Source: DASQFY01 sp036397815 (GTDB lineage: Bacteria > Chloroflexota > Limnocylindria > QHBO01). From it: DNA of 64,000 bases. Positions within the stretch are counted from its first letter, which is position 1; each line of letters starts with the position of its first letter. Positions 17,792 through 27,183 of the stretch are shown here, piece by piece. A program made the translations under genes and the position numbers. Location: NCBI GenBank assembly GCA_036397815.1, contig DASWIE010000062.1, forward strand, positions 1-64,000, read 5' to 3'. The notes beneath the pieces are model-generated. The model had not been told where the DNA came from, did no database searches, and saw only the letters and a program-made list of their open reading frames with translations.

Positions 17792-19690
17792 ATGGAGGAG
17801 GCCATCATCCGCAAGCCACAGTGGCCGCTGTCCCGAGCATTACCCCGAACCAGCGGGGCGCTCGTCCTCACCCTTGCCCTGGCATTGCCGGGATGCAGCA
17901 CCGATCGGCCCTACCTCGTCCATGACTGCGAACGGCAGGACATGGGTAGGCATTCGGTGGCCCGCGTGTGGGACGAGCAGGTGCTAGCCCTCATCCGCCA
18001 GGTGGTGCCGGCGCCGACCGTCCATGCCCGGAACCTCTTCCACACGTCGGCGGCGATGTGGGACGCCTGGGCGGCATACGATTCCGAAGCGGACGGCTAC
18101 TTCGTCACCGAGAAGGTGCAGGCCGACGACGTCGCCGCGGCGCGCGAGGCGGCCATCAGCTTTGCGGCCTACCGGATCCTCCTGTGGCGCTATGCAACCG
18201 TGGCCGATCTGGACGTCGCGACCGAGCAGCTGGACGCCACGATGGCGTCTCTCTGCTACCGGACCGACTTCACCAGCACCGATGGCGACTCGCCGGGGGC
18301 GCTCGGCAATCGCATCGCGGCGGCGGTGATCGAGTACGGACGCGACGACGGCTCCCTGGAGGACGAGCGCTACGTCGATTCGGCGTACCAGCCGCTCAAC
18401 GATCCGCTGCCGGTGGCGGATCCGGGGACGGTCATGGTGGACCCCAACCGCTGGCAACCCCTGGCCCTCGCGGAGCAGATTTCGCAGAATGGCCTGCCGA
18501 TCCCCGGGCAGGTGCAGACGTTCATCGGACCGCATTGGGGTCACGTGAAGTCTTTCGCCCTGCCAGCATCGTCGGCCGAAGGCGTGCCCATCGACCCGGG
18601 CCCTCCTCCGCGCCTCGCCGATCCGACGACCGATACCGATTTCAAGCAGGCGGCGCTAGACGTGATCCGCTTCAGCAGCGAGCTCGACTCGGCCGACGGC
18701 GTGACGATCGACATCGGACCGGGCTCGGTGGGCTCCAATTCGTTGGGCACCAACGACGGGAACGGATACGACGAGAACCCGGCCACCGGCGAGCCCTATG
18801 CGCCCAACGAAGTGCTGCGGGCCGACTTCGCGCGGGTCCTGGCTGAATATTGGGCGGATGGGCCGAAGTCGGAGACCCCGCCCGGCCATTGGAACGCCAT
18901 TGCGAACGCAGTTTCCTACGCGGCCGATCTCGAGCTCCGAATCGGCGGCCAGGGCGCTCAGGTCGACCGGCTCGAATGGGACGTGAAGATGTACTTCGCC
19001 CTCAACGGCGCGGTGCACGACGCGGCCATCGCCGCCTGGGGGCTCAAGGGCTCCTACGACTCGGCGCGCCCGATCTCCATGATCCGCTACATGGGCGGCA
19101 AGGGACAGTCGTCCGATCCCGCCGGCCCAGCCTACGACCCGGACGGCCTGCCGCTGGAGCCTGGGCTCGTCGAGGTCGTCACCGATGCGTCGAGCGCCAC
19201 GGGCGAGCGGCACGCGCACCTTGCCGATCATGTCGGCGAGATTGCCGTCCGGTCCTGGCTCGGCTTCCCGAAGGATCCGACGACCCAGACAAGCGGCGTC
19301 GGATGGATCCTTGCCGTCAACTGGGTGCCGTACCAGCGGGCGACGTTTGTGACGCCCGCCTTCGCGGGATACGTGTCGGGACACAGCACCTTCAGCCGTG
19401 CCGCCGCCGAGGTGCTGACCGAGTTCACCGGCAGCCCGTTCTTCCCGGGGGGCCTGTCCGAGTGGCGTGTTCCTGCAGGGGAGCTGCTTCATGAGGAAGG
19501 GCCGACCGCCGACACGACCCTCCAATGGGCCACGTACTACGACGCCGCCGACCAGGCCGGCATCTCGCGGCTCTTCATGGGCATCCACATCACTGCCGAC
19601 GATCTTGAGGGTCGCCAGATCGGCTCCATCTGCGGCACGGACGCCTGGACGTTGGCACTGCGCTACTTCGACGGGTCCGCGCGAACCTGA
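17792..19690 (+). CDS. vanadium-dependent haloperoxidase-like lipoprotein (PAP2 superfamily)
   Basis: This is a 632-residue lipoprotein. The signal sequence ends in LALALPGCS, a lipobox. The C-terminal third has the vanadate/phosphate-binding motifs of the PAP2/haloperoxidase superfamily: YDSARPISMIRYMGGKG, GYVSGHSTFSRAAAEVL (the SGHS loop) and FMGIHITADDLEGRQIG (the late His). Family members oxidise halides with peroxide, though relatives include phosphatases. I set the start at the ATG at 17792, about 25 residues before the hydrophobic core; the upstream extension overlaps the divergent gene. No strong Shine-Dalgarno is visible, so the start is uncertain. Confidence 0.82.
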   Translation: MEEAIIRKPQWPLSRALPRTSGALVLTLALALPGCSTDRPYLVHDCERQDMGRHSVARVWDEQVLALIRQVVPAPTVHARNLFHTSAAMWDAWAAYDSEADGYFVTEKVQADDVAAAREAAISFAAYRILLWRYATVADLDVATEQLDATMASLCYRTDFTSTDGDSPGALGNRIAAAVIEYGRDDGSLEDERYVDSAYQPLNDPLPVADPGTVMVDPNRWQPLALAEQISQNGLPIPGQVQTFIGPHWGHVKSFALPASSAEGVPIDPGPPPRLADPTTDTDFKQAALDVIRFSSELDSADGVTIDIGPGSVGSNSLGTNDGNGYDENPATGEPYAPNEVLRADFARVLAEYWADGPKSETPPGHWNAIANAVSYAADLELRIGGQGAQVDRLEWDVKMYFALNGAVHDAAIAAWGLKGSYDSARPISMIRYMGGKGQSSDPAGPAYDPDGLPLEPGLVEVVTDASSATGERHAHLADHVGEIAVRSWLGFPKDPTTQTSGVGWILAVNWVPYQRATFVTPAFAGYVSGHSTFSRAAAEVLTEFTGSPFFPGGLSEWRVPAGELLHEEGPTADTTLQWATYYDAADQAGISRLFMGIHITADDLEGRQIGSICGTDAWTLALRYFDGSART

Positions 19691-19702
19691 ACTGCCGGGG
19701 CG

Positions 19703-20692
19703 TCAGCCGCGGTCGCCGGCTTCGAATATGCGCTCGATCACGCGCAGGTTGGCCACCGCGTCCTCGGGCGGGACGGGCGTCGGGAGGTCGTCCAGCACCG
19801 CGCTGGCGAACCGCCCGGCCTCGACCGCATAGGGATCCGCCGTCTCGAATGTGAGGACCTCGGTGTGCGGCGCCACCGGGGGGTCGCCGCCTGAAGTGAC
19901 GAAGACCTGCGTGGGCCGGTCGGGCGGGATGTTGAACGGAATGCCGATCGAGATGCGGCCCTCGCTGCCGTAGATGTCGACCCGCTGATCGTCCTCGAGT
20001 CGTGTCGAGCAGGTGAAGGTGGCGGTCCCCGTTGCGAACTCCAGGATCGCGCTGGTCAGGACATCGACGCCAGAGCTCGGGTCGCGGGTGATTGACGCAT
20101 CAACACGGATCGGCTCGGCGACGAAGAGCATGCGCGACAGGTTGACCGAGTAGCAGCCGATGTCGTAGAGGGCGCCCCCGCCCGCGGCGAGGTTGTTGCG
20201 GATGTTCGTCGGGTCGTCATTGAAGAACGAGAACCAGCTCTGTACGCTCGTCAATCGCCCGATACGCCCCGACGCCACCAGCGCACGAACGGCAACCCAG
20301 GAGGGGTGCAGGCGATACATGAACGCCTCCATCAGGCGCACACCCTCGGCACGGCAGACGTCGATCATCCGCAGCGCGTCGGCGGCGCTCAAAGCCAGCG
20401 GCTTCTCGCAGAGAACGTGCTTGCCGGCGCGAGCCGCCGCAATCGTCCATTCCGCATGCAGATGGTTGGGCAGCGGAATGTAGACCGCGTCCACGGCCGG
20501 GTCGGCGAGCAGCGACTCGTACGAGTCGTGGGCGATGGGAATCCCCAGCTCATCGGCCACGACACGGGCCCTGGCGGCGTCCCGAGAGGCGATTGCCACC
20601 ACCTCGCAGCGTTGCGCCGCCTTGATTCCGGGAATGACCTTCGACCGGGCGATGTCGGCGGTCGACAGGACCCCCCAGCGGAGGGACGTCAT
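19703..20692 (-). CDS. Gfo/Idh/MocA family oxidoreductase
   Basis: This 329-residue NAD(P)-dependent dehydrogenase has an N-terminal Rossmann domain (RWGVLSTADIARSKVIPGI), the family signature HVLCEKPLALSAADA near 95-105 with its conserved Lys, and a C-terminal alpha/beta domain (YDIGCYSVNLSRMLF). Many members of this group oxidise aldoses such as xylose or act on myo-inositol and anhydro sugars. Its position back to back with a xylose importer operon suggests a pentose or related sugar, but substrate specificity cannot be read from the sequence. Confidence 0.88.
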   Translation of the reverse strand: MTSLRWGVLSTADIARSKVIPGIKAAQRCEVVAIASRDAARARVVADELGIPIAHDSYESLLADPAVDAVYIPLPNHLHAEWTIAAARAGKHVLCEKPLALSAADALRMIDVCRAEGVRLMEAFMYRLHPSWVAVRALVASGRIGRLTSVQSWFSFFNDDPTNIRNNLAAGGGALYDIGCYSVNLSRMLFVAEPIRVDASITRDPSSGVDVLTSAILEFATGTATFTCSTRLEDDQRVDIYGSEGRISIGIPFNIPPDRPTQVFVTSGGDPPVAPHTEVLTFETADPYAVEAGRFASAVLDDLPTPVPPEDAVANLRVIERIFEAGDRG

Positions 20693-20728
20693 CAGGCGCT
20701 CATCCCCATGCCCTCACGGTCTGACACC

Positions 20729-20757
20729 TTGACATGTGCCGTCGCGACGTATGAGTC
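20729..20757 (+). promoter_or_regulatory. candidate promoter/operator of the xylose importer operon
   Basis: In the 182-bp divergent region a perfect -35 hexamer TTGACA (20729-20734) is followed 15 bp later by TATGAG (20750-20755). The short spacing weakens the promoter call. The spacer contains a perfect 10-bp palindrome, CGTCGCGACG (20740-20749), which could bind a repressor. The Shine-Dalgarno for xylF (GGAGG) is at about 20859-20863. Confidence 0.35.
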
Positions 20758-20874
20758 TACGACCCCGAAGCTCGACGCGGCCGATCAGCGCGTGGGGCTT
20801 GAACGAGGATGTAGCCTACTGCGAGCCGCGCCATCGCCGATGGACGTGTCCAACGAACGGAGGAGAGCAAGAAG

Positions 20875-22056
20875 ATGGTCCCTCGAAGATTCGCCGCGAC
20901 CCTCGGGGCAGCCGCGATCCTCCTGGCCGCCTGCACGTCAGCCTCGCCTGGCGCGTCCGAGGAGCCTGGAGAGTCAGCCGCGGCGTCCGCAGCCGCCGAC
21001 TGCACCGTCGCCGTCTCGTGGAACAACTTCCAGCAGCCGCGCTGGGCGGCCAAGGACAAGCCGAACATCCAGGAAACGGTTGAGGCGGGCGGCGGAACCT
21101 ACATCGACGCCGATGCCAACCTCGACACCGTCCAGCAGCTGACGGACGTTGAATCGCTGATCGGGCAGGGGGCGGACGTCCTCATTCTGCTCGCTCAGGA
21201 CACTGCCGGGGTTGGGCCCGCCCTGGAGACGGCCGCCAACGCAGGCGTTCCGGTCATCGCCTATGACCGCCTGATCGAGGATCCGAGCGTCCTCTACATC
21301 ACGTTCGACAACGTGGGCGTCGGCAGGGCAGAGGCCGAGGCGATGTTCGAAGCGGTGCCGTCCGGAAACTACGTCCTGATCAAGGGAGACCCGGGCGACC
21401 CGAATGCCTCCACCTTCCTGCCCTCGGGCTGGGATGAGGCAGGCCTCCAGGACAAGATCGATTCGGGCGAGATCACCATCGTCGATGACCAGTTCACCGA
21501 CGCTTGGAGCACCCAGACCGCACAGGACAACATGGAAGCGATCATCGACTCGGCCAACGCGGATGGTGTCGAGATCGACGCGGTGCTGGCGGAGAATGAC
21601 AGCACTGCGTTGGGTGTTGTGGCCGCTCTTCAGGCCAAGGGTTACGACCCCATCCCGGTCAGTGGCCAGGATGGCGACACGGCAAACCTGCAGAACGTGG
21701 CCAAGGGACTCCAGTACGTCGACGTCTGGAAGGACGCCAACGAACTGGGCAAGGTCGCGGGCGCAGCGGCGCTGGCGCTGTGCGCAGGCACGGACATGGC
21801 TTCGCTGACGATCCCCGACGGGTTGATCAACGACGATGTCGCACCGACGGCTGGCCTCACCGCCGCGGAGTTCACGACCCCGGGACCGGACGGAGAGCCG
21901 GACTCGGGCGACGAGAGCGTCGTCACGTCGTTCATCCTCCAGCCACAGCCCATCACGGCCGAGAACCTCGACCTGATTCTCGACTCGGGATGGCTCACGA
22001 AGGACGTCCTCTGTGAGGGCGTCGACGCGGCCTCGGCACCGGCCGCCTGCCAGTAG
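20875..22056 (+). CDS. xylF: xylose-type sugar ABC transporter substrate-binding lipoprotein
   Basis: This is a 393-residue type I periplasmic-binding lipoprotein. The signal peptide ends in ILLAACTS (lipobox Cys about 20), followed by a Ser/Ala/Glu-rich linker. The mature domain carries features of the XylF/RbsB group: GADVLILLAQDTAGVGPALETAANAGVPVIAYDRLI, DAVLAENDSTALGVVAALQAKG and PVSGQDGDT. Xylose is the likely ligand because xylA and xylB lie directly beyond the operon, but this is context rather than direct evidence. A GGAGGAG ribosome-binding site lies upstream. An 11-bp stem-loop follows the stop before the permease gene. Confidence 0.88.
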   Translation: MVPRRFAATLGAAAILLAACTSASPGASEEPGESAAASAAADCTVAVSWNNFQQPRWAAKDKPNIQETVEAGGGTYIDADANLDTVQQLTDVESLIGQGADVLILLAQDTAGVGPALETAANAGVPVIAYDRLIEDPSVLYITFDNVGVGRAEAEAMFEAVPSGNYVLIKGDPGDPNASTFLPSGWDEAGLQDKIDSGEITIVDDQFTDAWSTQTAQDNMEAIIDSANADGVEIDAVLAENDSTALGVVAALQAKGYDPIPVSGQDGDTANLQNVAKGLQYVDVWKDANELGKVAGAAALALCAGTDMASLTIPDGLINDDVAPTAGLTAAEFTTPGPDGEPDSGDESVVTSFILQPQPITAENLDLILDSGWLTKDVLCEGVDAASAPAACQ

Positions 22057-22080
22057 CCGACCGGCGGAGACGACCTTGAT

Positions 22081-22119
22081 GGCGCCCTGCGTCGTGGGAT
22101 TGCCCCGGCGCAGGGCGCC
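22081..22119 (+). promoter_or_regulatory. stem-loop between xylF and xylH
   Basis: A perfect 11-bp stem, GGCGCCCTGCG (22081-22091) with CGCAGGGCGCC (22109-22119), encloses a 17-nt loop. It begins 24 bp after the receptor gene stop and ends 30 bp before the permease start. With no T tract it is more likely an mRNA 3'-end protector or partial terminator that raises receptor over permease levels. Comparable hairpins sit at the same place in the other two importer operons of this window. Confidence 0.6.
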
Positions 22120-22149
22120 TCCTGATTCCCGGCAACGAGGGGCTCCTCC

Positions 22150-23475
22150 GTGGCAGATGCCCTGACCGGCGCTCCTGCTCCGACGCAGGAGGCCAATCGC
22201 GACTCACACCGGATTCGCGGCGCGCTGGCGGCGACCGAGATCGACCTCCGGCTGTTCGGGATGCTGATCGCGCTGGCTGGCATCCTGTTCGGCTTCCACA
22301 TCATGTCCGGCGGGAAGCTCGTCCAGCCGGCGAACATGGTCACGCTGGTTGTTCAGGCCTCCGGCGTGGCGATCATGGCCACCGGCATGGTCCTGATCAT
22401 CGTCTCCAGGAACATCGACCTGTCAGTCGGCTCGATCGTCGGCGTGGTCGCGATGTCGTACGCCCTGCTGATGACCGATTGGCTGCCCGCGCTCGGCATC
22501 GGGTTGGACAGCCCCCTCCAATGGCTGGTGGCGCTTGCCATCGGGCTCGGCATCGGCGCGCTCATCGGGGGCTTCCAGGGTTTCCTCATTGCCTATGTCG
22601 GCATCCCGTCCTTCATCGTGACGCTTGGCGGCCTCCTGTCGCTGCGCGGCTCCGTCTGGCTGTTGTCGAGCGGCGCTGCCGTCTCGGGTCTTCAGACCGA
22701 ATTTCGTAAGATCGGCGGCGGCGTGCTGGGCTCGATCGGAGAAACGGCAACGTGGGCGGTCGCGGGCGTCGCCTGCATCGCCATCATCGGTCTGATTGTC
22801 TACAACCGAAGGCAGCGACGTCGCTTTGGCTTCCCCGTGCGGCCAATGTGGGCCGAGGTGCTGCTCGGCGCGATCGGCTGCGCGGCCGCGATCGGCCTGT
22901 CGGCGTTTGCGAATTCGAGCTACCTGCCGGCCGGCCTCGCCACGCAGTACGCGGTGGAGCACGGAATCACGGAGCCACCCGGCGGCCTGAAGGTGCCCCT
23001 CGGCTTCCCGTGGCCGATCCTGCTCGTCATTGGTGTCACGCTGGCCATGACCTTCCTGGCCACCCGCAGGCGATTCGGCCGCTACGTCTACGCCTACGGC
23101 GGAAACCCCGATGCTGCCGAGCTGGCCGGGATCAACACGCGCTGGACGATCATGAAGACCTTCATCCTCATGGGCGTGCTGTGCGCCATAGCCGCCGCGA
23201 TCGGCTCGGCGCGGCTCAATGGGGCCACCCTCGACGTCGGCCAGAGTGACGAGCTGTACGTCATTGCCGCCGCGGTGGTGGGCGGGACATCGTTCGCCGG
23301 GGGCATCGGCACCATTCCCGGCGCTGTCCTGGGCGCATTCGTGATGCAGTCGCTTGCCTACGGGTTGAGCTTCAATGGCGTGAACTCGCCGACCCAGAAC
23401 GTGGTCGCCGGAATCGTGCTGATCATCGCGGTCGGGTTAGACACCTACAACCGCAGGAGGGGATCCACGCGATGA
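22150..23475 (+). CDS. xylH: sugar ABC transporter permease, XylH type
   Basis: This 441-residue polytopic membrane protein is of the BPD_transp_2 (ribose/xylose permease) family. It has about ten or more TM helices. Typical motifs are MVLIIVSRNIDLSVGSIVGVVAM, GALIGGFQGFLIAYVGIPSFIVTLGG, YAYGGNPDAAELAGINT (the cytoplasmic EAA-like loop) and GGTSFAGGIGTIPGAVLGAF. The N-terminal polar region of about 35 residues and the central insert of about 60 residues fit XylH rather than RbsC. The GTG start at 22150 is preceded by a weak ribosome site. The stop overlaps the ATPase start by 4 bp. Confidence 0.9.
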   Translation: MADALTGAPAPTQEANRDSHRIRGALAATEIDLRLFGMLIALAGILFGFHIMSGGKLVQPANMVTLVVQASGVAIMATGMVLIIVSRNIDLSVGSIVGVVAMSYALLMTDWLPALGIGLDSPLQWLVALAIGLGIGALIGGFQGFLIAYVGIPSFIVTLGGLLSLRGSVWLLSSGAAVSGLQTEFRKIGGGVLGSIGETATWAVAGVACIAIIGLIVYNRRQRRRFGFPVRPMWAEVLLGAIGCAAAIGLSAFANSSYLPAGLATQYAVEHGITEPPGGLKVPLGFPWPILLVIGVTLAMTFLATRRRFGRYVYAYGGNPDAAELAGINTRWTIMKTFILMGVLCAIAAAIGSARLNGATLDVGQSDELYVIAAAVVGGTSFAGGIGTIPGAVLGAFVMQSLAYGLSFNGVNSPTQNVVAGIVLIIAVGLDTYNRRRGSTR

Positions 23476-24275
23476 GCGAGGCAGCGACGGCCACGACTGA
23501 GCGCGTGCCGCTTGTCGAGATGCGGAACATCCGGGTGGCGTTCGGCGGCGTCCACGCGGTCGACGACGTGAGCATCGATCTGAATGCGGGCGAGGTGGTC
23601 GGGCTGGTGGGCGGCAACGGCGCCGGCAAGTCCACGCTCATGCGCGCGCTATCAGGCGCCCACCGCGCCGACTCCGGCGAGATCCTGATCGGTGGGCAGC
23701 CCAGGACGATCAGCAACCCGCGTGACGCCAAGGCGTTCAACATCGAGACGATCTACCAGCAGCTGGCGCTGGCCGACAACGTCGACGCGCCCGCAAACGT
23801 GTTCCTCGGCCGCGAGATGATCTCGCACCTGGGGAATCTGGACGACGGGGCCATGGAGGACGCCTGCCGGAAGGTGATGGGCCGGCTGAACCCGAACTTC
23901 AAGCGTTTCGCGACGCCGGTGAAGACGCTGTCGGGCGGGCAGCGCCAGGCGGTCGCCATCGCCCGGGCCGTCTACTTCAACGCAAGGATCATGATCATGG
24001 ACGAGCCGACCGCAGCCCTCGGCCCGGCTGAGACGGCACAGGTGCGCGATCTCATCCGGCAGCTCAAGACCGAGGGCATCGGCATCTTCCTGATCAGCCA
24101 CGACATCCACGACGTGTTCGACCTCTCGGACAGGATCAGCGTGATGTATCACGGTCGCCTGGTGGGGACGATGAACAAGGACGACGTCGACACCGACGAC
24201 GTGCTGGCCATGATCATCCTGGGCAAGAAGCCCGAAGAAGCGTCCCGCGAGGAGCTGGCCGAGCTCAAGATCTGA
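23472..24275 (+). CDS. sugar ABC transporter ATP-binding protein, single-domain XylG type
   Basis: This is a 267-residue ATPase with Walker A GGNGAGKS, the signature LSGGQRQAVAIARAV, Walker B IMIMDEPTAALG and switch His in LISHDIHD. The match is to the sugar-importer (CUT2) ATPases, but it has only one nucleotide-binding domain, whereas E. coli XylG and RbsA are tandem duplications of about 500 residues. It presumably works as a homodimer. It is translationally coupled to xylH. The stop at 24275 leaves 12 bp to the convergent xylB end. Confidence 0.88.
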   Translation: MSEAATATTERVPLVEMRNIRVAFGGVHAVDDVSIDLNAGEVVGLVGGNGAGKSTLMRALSGAHRADSGEILIGGQPRTISNPRDAKAFNIETIYQQLALADNVDAPANVFLGREMISHLGNLDDGAMEDACRKVMGRLNPNFKRFATPVKTLSGGQRQAVAIARAVYFNARIMIMDEPTAALGPAETAQVRDLIRQLKTEGIGIFLISHDIHDVFDLSDRISVMYHGRLVGTMNKDDVDTDDVLAMIILGKKPEEASREELAELKI

Positions 24276-24287
24276 GCCGAACTCCAA

Positions 24288-25772
24288 TCACATCCGACGG
24301 AAGAGCGGCGCGAGCGCGGGGTAGAGCTCGCGATACACGGCATGTGCCTCGGCATAGACCGATGCGTCCCGGCCAGGCGTGGCAGCCCGGGTCGCCGTGA
24401 CCAGCGCGTCGACAGCTGATTCCACGCTCGGGAACCATCCAGCTCCCACCGCCGCCAGCAGGCCGGCCCCATAGGCGGCACCCTCCGACGTGCCGACAGT
24501 GGCGATCTCGGCGTCGAGGACGTCGGCCAAGATCTGCCGCCACAGCTCGCTGGCCGTCCCGCCGCCAGACGCGCGGATCTGGGTTGGGATCGGCATGCCG
24601 GCGGCGAGCATGAGGTCGAGGCCATCGCGCAGGCCGAACGCTACCCCCTCGAGCACAGCTCGAGCCAGGTGTCGCCGATCGTGGGCCAGCGTCAACCCCA
24701 CGAACGCGCCCCGCGCCAATGGATCGGGATGGGGGCTGCGCTCCCCGCTGAGGTACGGCAGAAAGTAGAGACCGCCGCTGCCGGCCGGCGCGCCCGCCGC
24801 GGTGCCCACCAGCTCCGTGAAGTCGACGCCGGGTGCCACGGCGTCCCGGAACCAGCGCAGGCTGCCGGCGGCGGAGAGCATTACCGACATGAGATGCCAG
24901 CGCCCGGGCACCGCATGACAGAAGGCATGAACCCGCCCCTGAGGCTCGTACAGCGGTCGATCGGTGGCACCGAAGACGACTCCCGAGGTCCCGAGCGAGA
25001 GGGCAACCGTGCCCGGCCGAACAGCCCCGACACCGACCGCGTTGGCCGACTGATCGCCTCCGCCGGCGACGACCGGCGTGCCGCGCCGCAACCCCGTGGC
25101 CGCAGCTCCATCGGGACTGATCACGCCGGTGACCTCGGGCCCTTCCCACGTTGGCGGCAGCCACTCGGGATTGATCTCGAGGGCGGCCAGGATCTCCGGC
25201 GACCAGTTCCGGCCGGCGAGGTCGAAGAGGAGGGTGCCGGCGCCATCGGCCTTGTCCAGGGCGTGCTCGCCGGTGAGCTGCAGCCGAACGTAGTCTTTCG
25301 GCAGCAGCACATGGGCAATGCGGCCCCATACCTGCGGCTCGTGGTCGCGGACCCATACCAGCTTCGGAGCGGTGAACCCGGTGAGGGCATCGTTGCCCGT
25401 GATCTGGATCAGCCGCTGCGCGCCGACCGCCTCGCGGATAGCATCGCACTCGGGGCCGGTCCGCTGATCGTTCCACAGGATTGCCGGGCGCAGCACTTCG
25501 CCCGCGATGTCGAGCAGGACGAGGCCGTGCATCTGCCCCGTCAACCCGACAGCGGCAATCTCGCGCCCCGTGACGCCCGCGGATGCCAGCCCCGCCCCAA
25601 TGGCGGCGATGGCGCCATCCCACCACTGGCGCGGCTGCTGCTCGCTCCACAGCGGCTTCGGCGCGCTGAAGTCGTACTCGGAGACGCCGATGCCGCGCAC
25701 CACGCCCGACTCGTCGACCAGGATCGCCTTGGTGGCAGTCGTCGATATGTCGAGGCCCAGGACGTGACCCAT
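24288..25772 (-). CDS. xylB: xylulokinase
   Basis: This 494-residue FGGY carbohydrate kinase has the N-terminal phosphate loop GLDISTTATKAIL, the xylulokinase-like GLTGQMHGLVLLD segment with the substrate-contacting MH, the central ILWNDQRTGPE motif, and the second-domain ATP-site sequences GTVALSLGTSGVVF and IRASGGGTASELWRQILAD. It phosphorylates D-xylulose to xylulose-5-phosphate, which enters the pentose phosphate pathway. It lies 3 bp downstream of xylA on the same strand and is convergent with the importer operon. Confidence 0.92.
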   Translation of the reverse strand: MGHVLGLDISTTATKAILVDESGVVRGIGVSEYDFSAPKPLWSEQQPRQWWDGAIAAIGAGLASAGVTGREIAAVGLTGQMHGLVLLDIAGEVLRPAILWNDQRTGPECDAIREAVGAQRLIQITGNDALTGFTAPKLVWVRDHEPQVWGRIAHVLLPKDYVRLQLTGEHALDKADGAGTLLFDLAGRNWSPEILAALEINPEWLPPTWEGPEVTGVISPDGAAATGLRRGTPVVAGGGDQSANAVGVGAVRPGTVALSLGTSGVVFGATDRPLYEPQGRVHAFCHAVPGRWHLMSVMLSAAGSLRWFRDAVAPGVDFTELVGTAAGAPAGSGGLYFLPYLSGERSPHPDPLARGAFVGLTLAHDRRHLARAVLEGVAFGLRDGLDLMLAAGMPIPTQIRASGGGTASELWRQILADVLDAEIATVGTSEGAAYGAGLLAAVGAGWFPSVESAVDALVTATRAATPGRDASVYAEAHAVYRELYPALAPLFRRM

Positions 25773-25775
25773 CGA

Positions 25776-27128
25776 TCAGCGTTCAGGCCGATCCGCGGCC
25801 CAGATCTCCTGGTTCACGAGGTTCTCGAGGAGCTCCTGCCGGCCCGATACCGGACGCGGATCGATCTCGCCGCCCGCGACCCGGTCTTCGAGCGCCGCCA
25901 GCGAGAGGTCGCCGCTCAGGATCGACGCCCCAAGGTCTGACGTCCAGCCCGCGTAGCGAGCGTCGCGCCGCTCCTGCAACGTGCGCCGCTCGAACATCGC
26001 GGCAGCGGCCACCAGCGCCTGCGCCAATGTGTCCATCCCGCCGATGTGCGCATGGAACAGATCGGTCCGATCAAGGCTCTGACGACGCAGCTTTGTGTCG
26101 AAGTTGAAGCCGCCGGTCGTGAAGCCACCGGCCGCGAGGATCTCGTGGAGCGCCAGCGCCAGCTCCTCGACCGAGTTCGGGAACTGGTCGGTGTCCCAGC
26201 CGTTCTGGTAGTCGCCGCGATTGACGTCGACACTGCCGAAGACGCCCAGGGCGATGGCCGTGGCAACCTCGTGATGGAAGCTGTGCCCCGCCAGCGTGGC
26301 ATGGTTGACCTCGATGTTGACGCGGTACTCGCCCTCGAGACCGTGGCGCGCGAGGAAGCCGTGCACCGTCGCCGTGTCGTAGTCGTACTGGTGTTTGGTC
26401 GGCTCCTGGGGCTTGGGCTCGAGCAGCAGGGCGCCCTCGAAGCCGATCCTGTGCTTGTGCTCGGCGACCAGGGTCAGGAAGCGGGCGAGCTGGGCCGTCT
26501 CGCGGGCGAGATCGGTGTTGAGCAGCGTCTCATACCCCTCGCGGCCACCCCACAGCACGTAGTTCGCGCCGCCGAGCCGCTGGGTTGCCTCGAGCATCAC
26601 CTTGACCTGTGCCGCTGCGTACGCGAACACCTCCGGATCCGGGTTGGTGGCCGCCCCGGCCGCGTAGCGCGGGTGACTGAACAGGTTGGCCGTACCCCAC
26701 AACAGCTTTGCCCCGGTGCGAGCCATGTGCTGCTCAATGTGGATGACCATCGCCTCCAGGTTCGACCTGGACTCCGCGAAGCTTCCGCCTTCCGGGGCAA
26801 CGTCCCGATCGTGGAAGCAGAAGAAGGGCGCGCCCAACTTCTCAATGAACTCGAACGCGGCATCGACCTTCGTCCTGGCGGCGCCCATCGGGTCGTCAGT
26901 TGGCAGGAGCCACGGTCGATCGAAGGTGCCGGCGCCGAAGACGTCGGAGCCCGGCCAGTTGAACGAATGCCACAGGCAGATGGCGATCCGCAGCTGATCC
27001 TCCATGCGCCGGCCGAGCACCAGTCGCTCAGGATCGTAGACCTTGAACGAGAGCGGATTGGTCGATGCCAGTCCGCCGAAGGGAATCGGCTCGGCGACGT
27101 CTACGAAGAAGGGACCGCCAACCTTCAC
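25776..27128 (-). CDS. xylA: xylose isomerase
   Basis: This 450-residue class II-type xylose isomerase interconverts D-xylose and D-xylulose with two divalent metals. The catalytic His-Asp is in FFCFHDRDVAPEG. The metal ligands lie in GALLLEPKPQEPTKHQYDYD, the VNIEVNHATLAGHSFHHEV segment, DVNRGDYQNGWDTDQFP and GGFNFDTKLRRQS. I start it at the GTG at 27128 (VKVGGPFF) because AAGGAGG lies six bases upstream; an ATG further out at 27170 lacks any such site. It is transcribed with xylB and divergent from the sensor kinase gene across 55 bp. Confidence 0.94.
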   Translation of the reverse strand: MKVGGPFFVDVAEPIPFGGLASTNPLSFKVYDPERLVLGRRMEDQLRIAICLWHSFNWPGSDVFGAGTFDRPWLLPTDDPMGAARTKVDAAFEFIEKLGAPFFCFHDRDVAPEGGSFAESRSNLEAMVIHIEQHMARTGAKLLWGTANLFSHPRYAAGAATNPDPEVFAYAAAQVKVMLEATQRLGGANYVLWGGREGYETLLNTDLARETAQLARFLTLVAEHKHRIGFEGALLLEPKPQEPTKHQYDYDTATVHGFLARHGLEGEYRVNIEVNHATLAGHSFHHEVATAIALGVFGSVDVNRGDYQNGWDTDQFPNSVEELALALHEILAAGGFTTGGFNFDTKLRRQSLDRTDLFHAHIGGMDTLAQALVAAAAMFERRTLQERRDARYAGWTSDLGASILSGDLSLAALEDRVAGGEIDPRPVSGRQELLENLVNQEIWAADRPER

Positions 27129-27183
27129 GACCGTCCTCCTTGGGCTAATCCTGTGTCCCTGAACTATCACATAGGATCATCGG

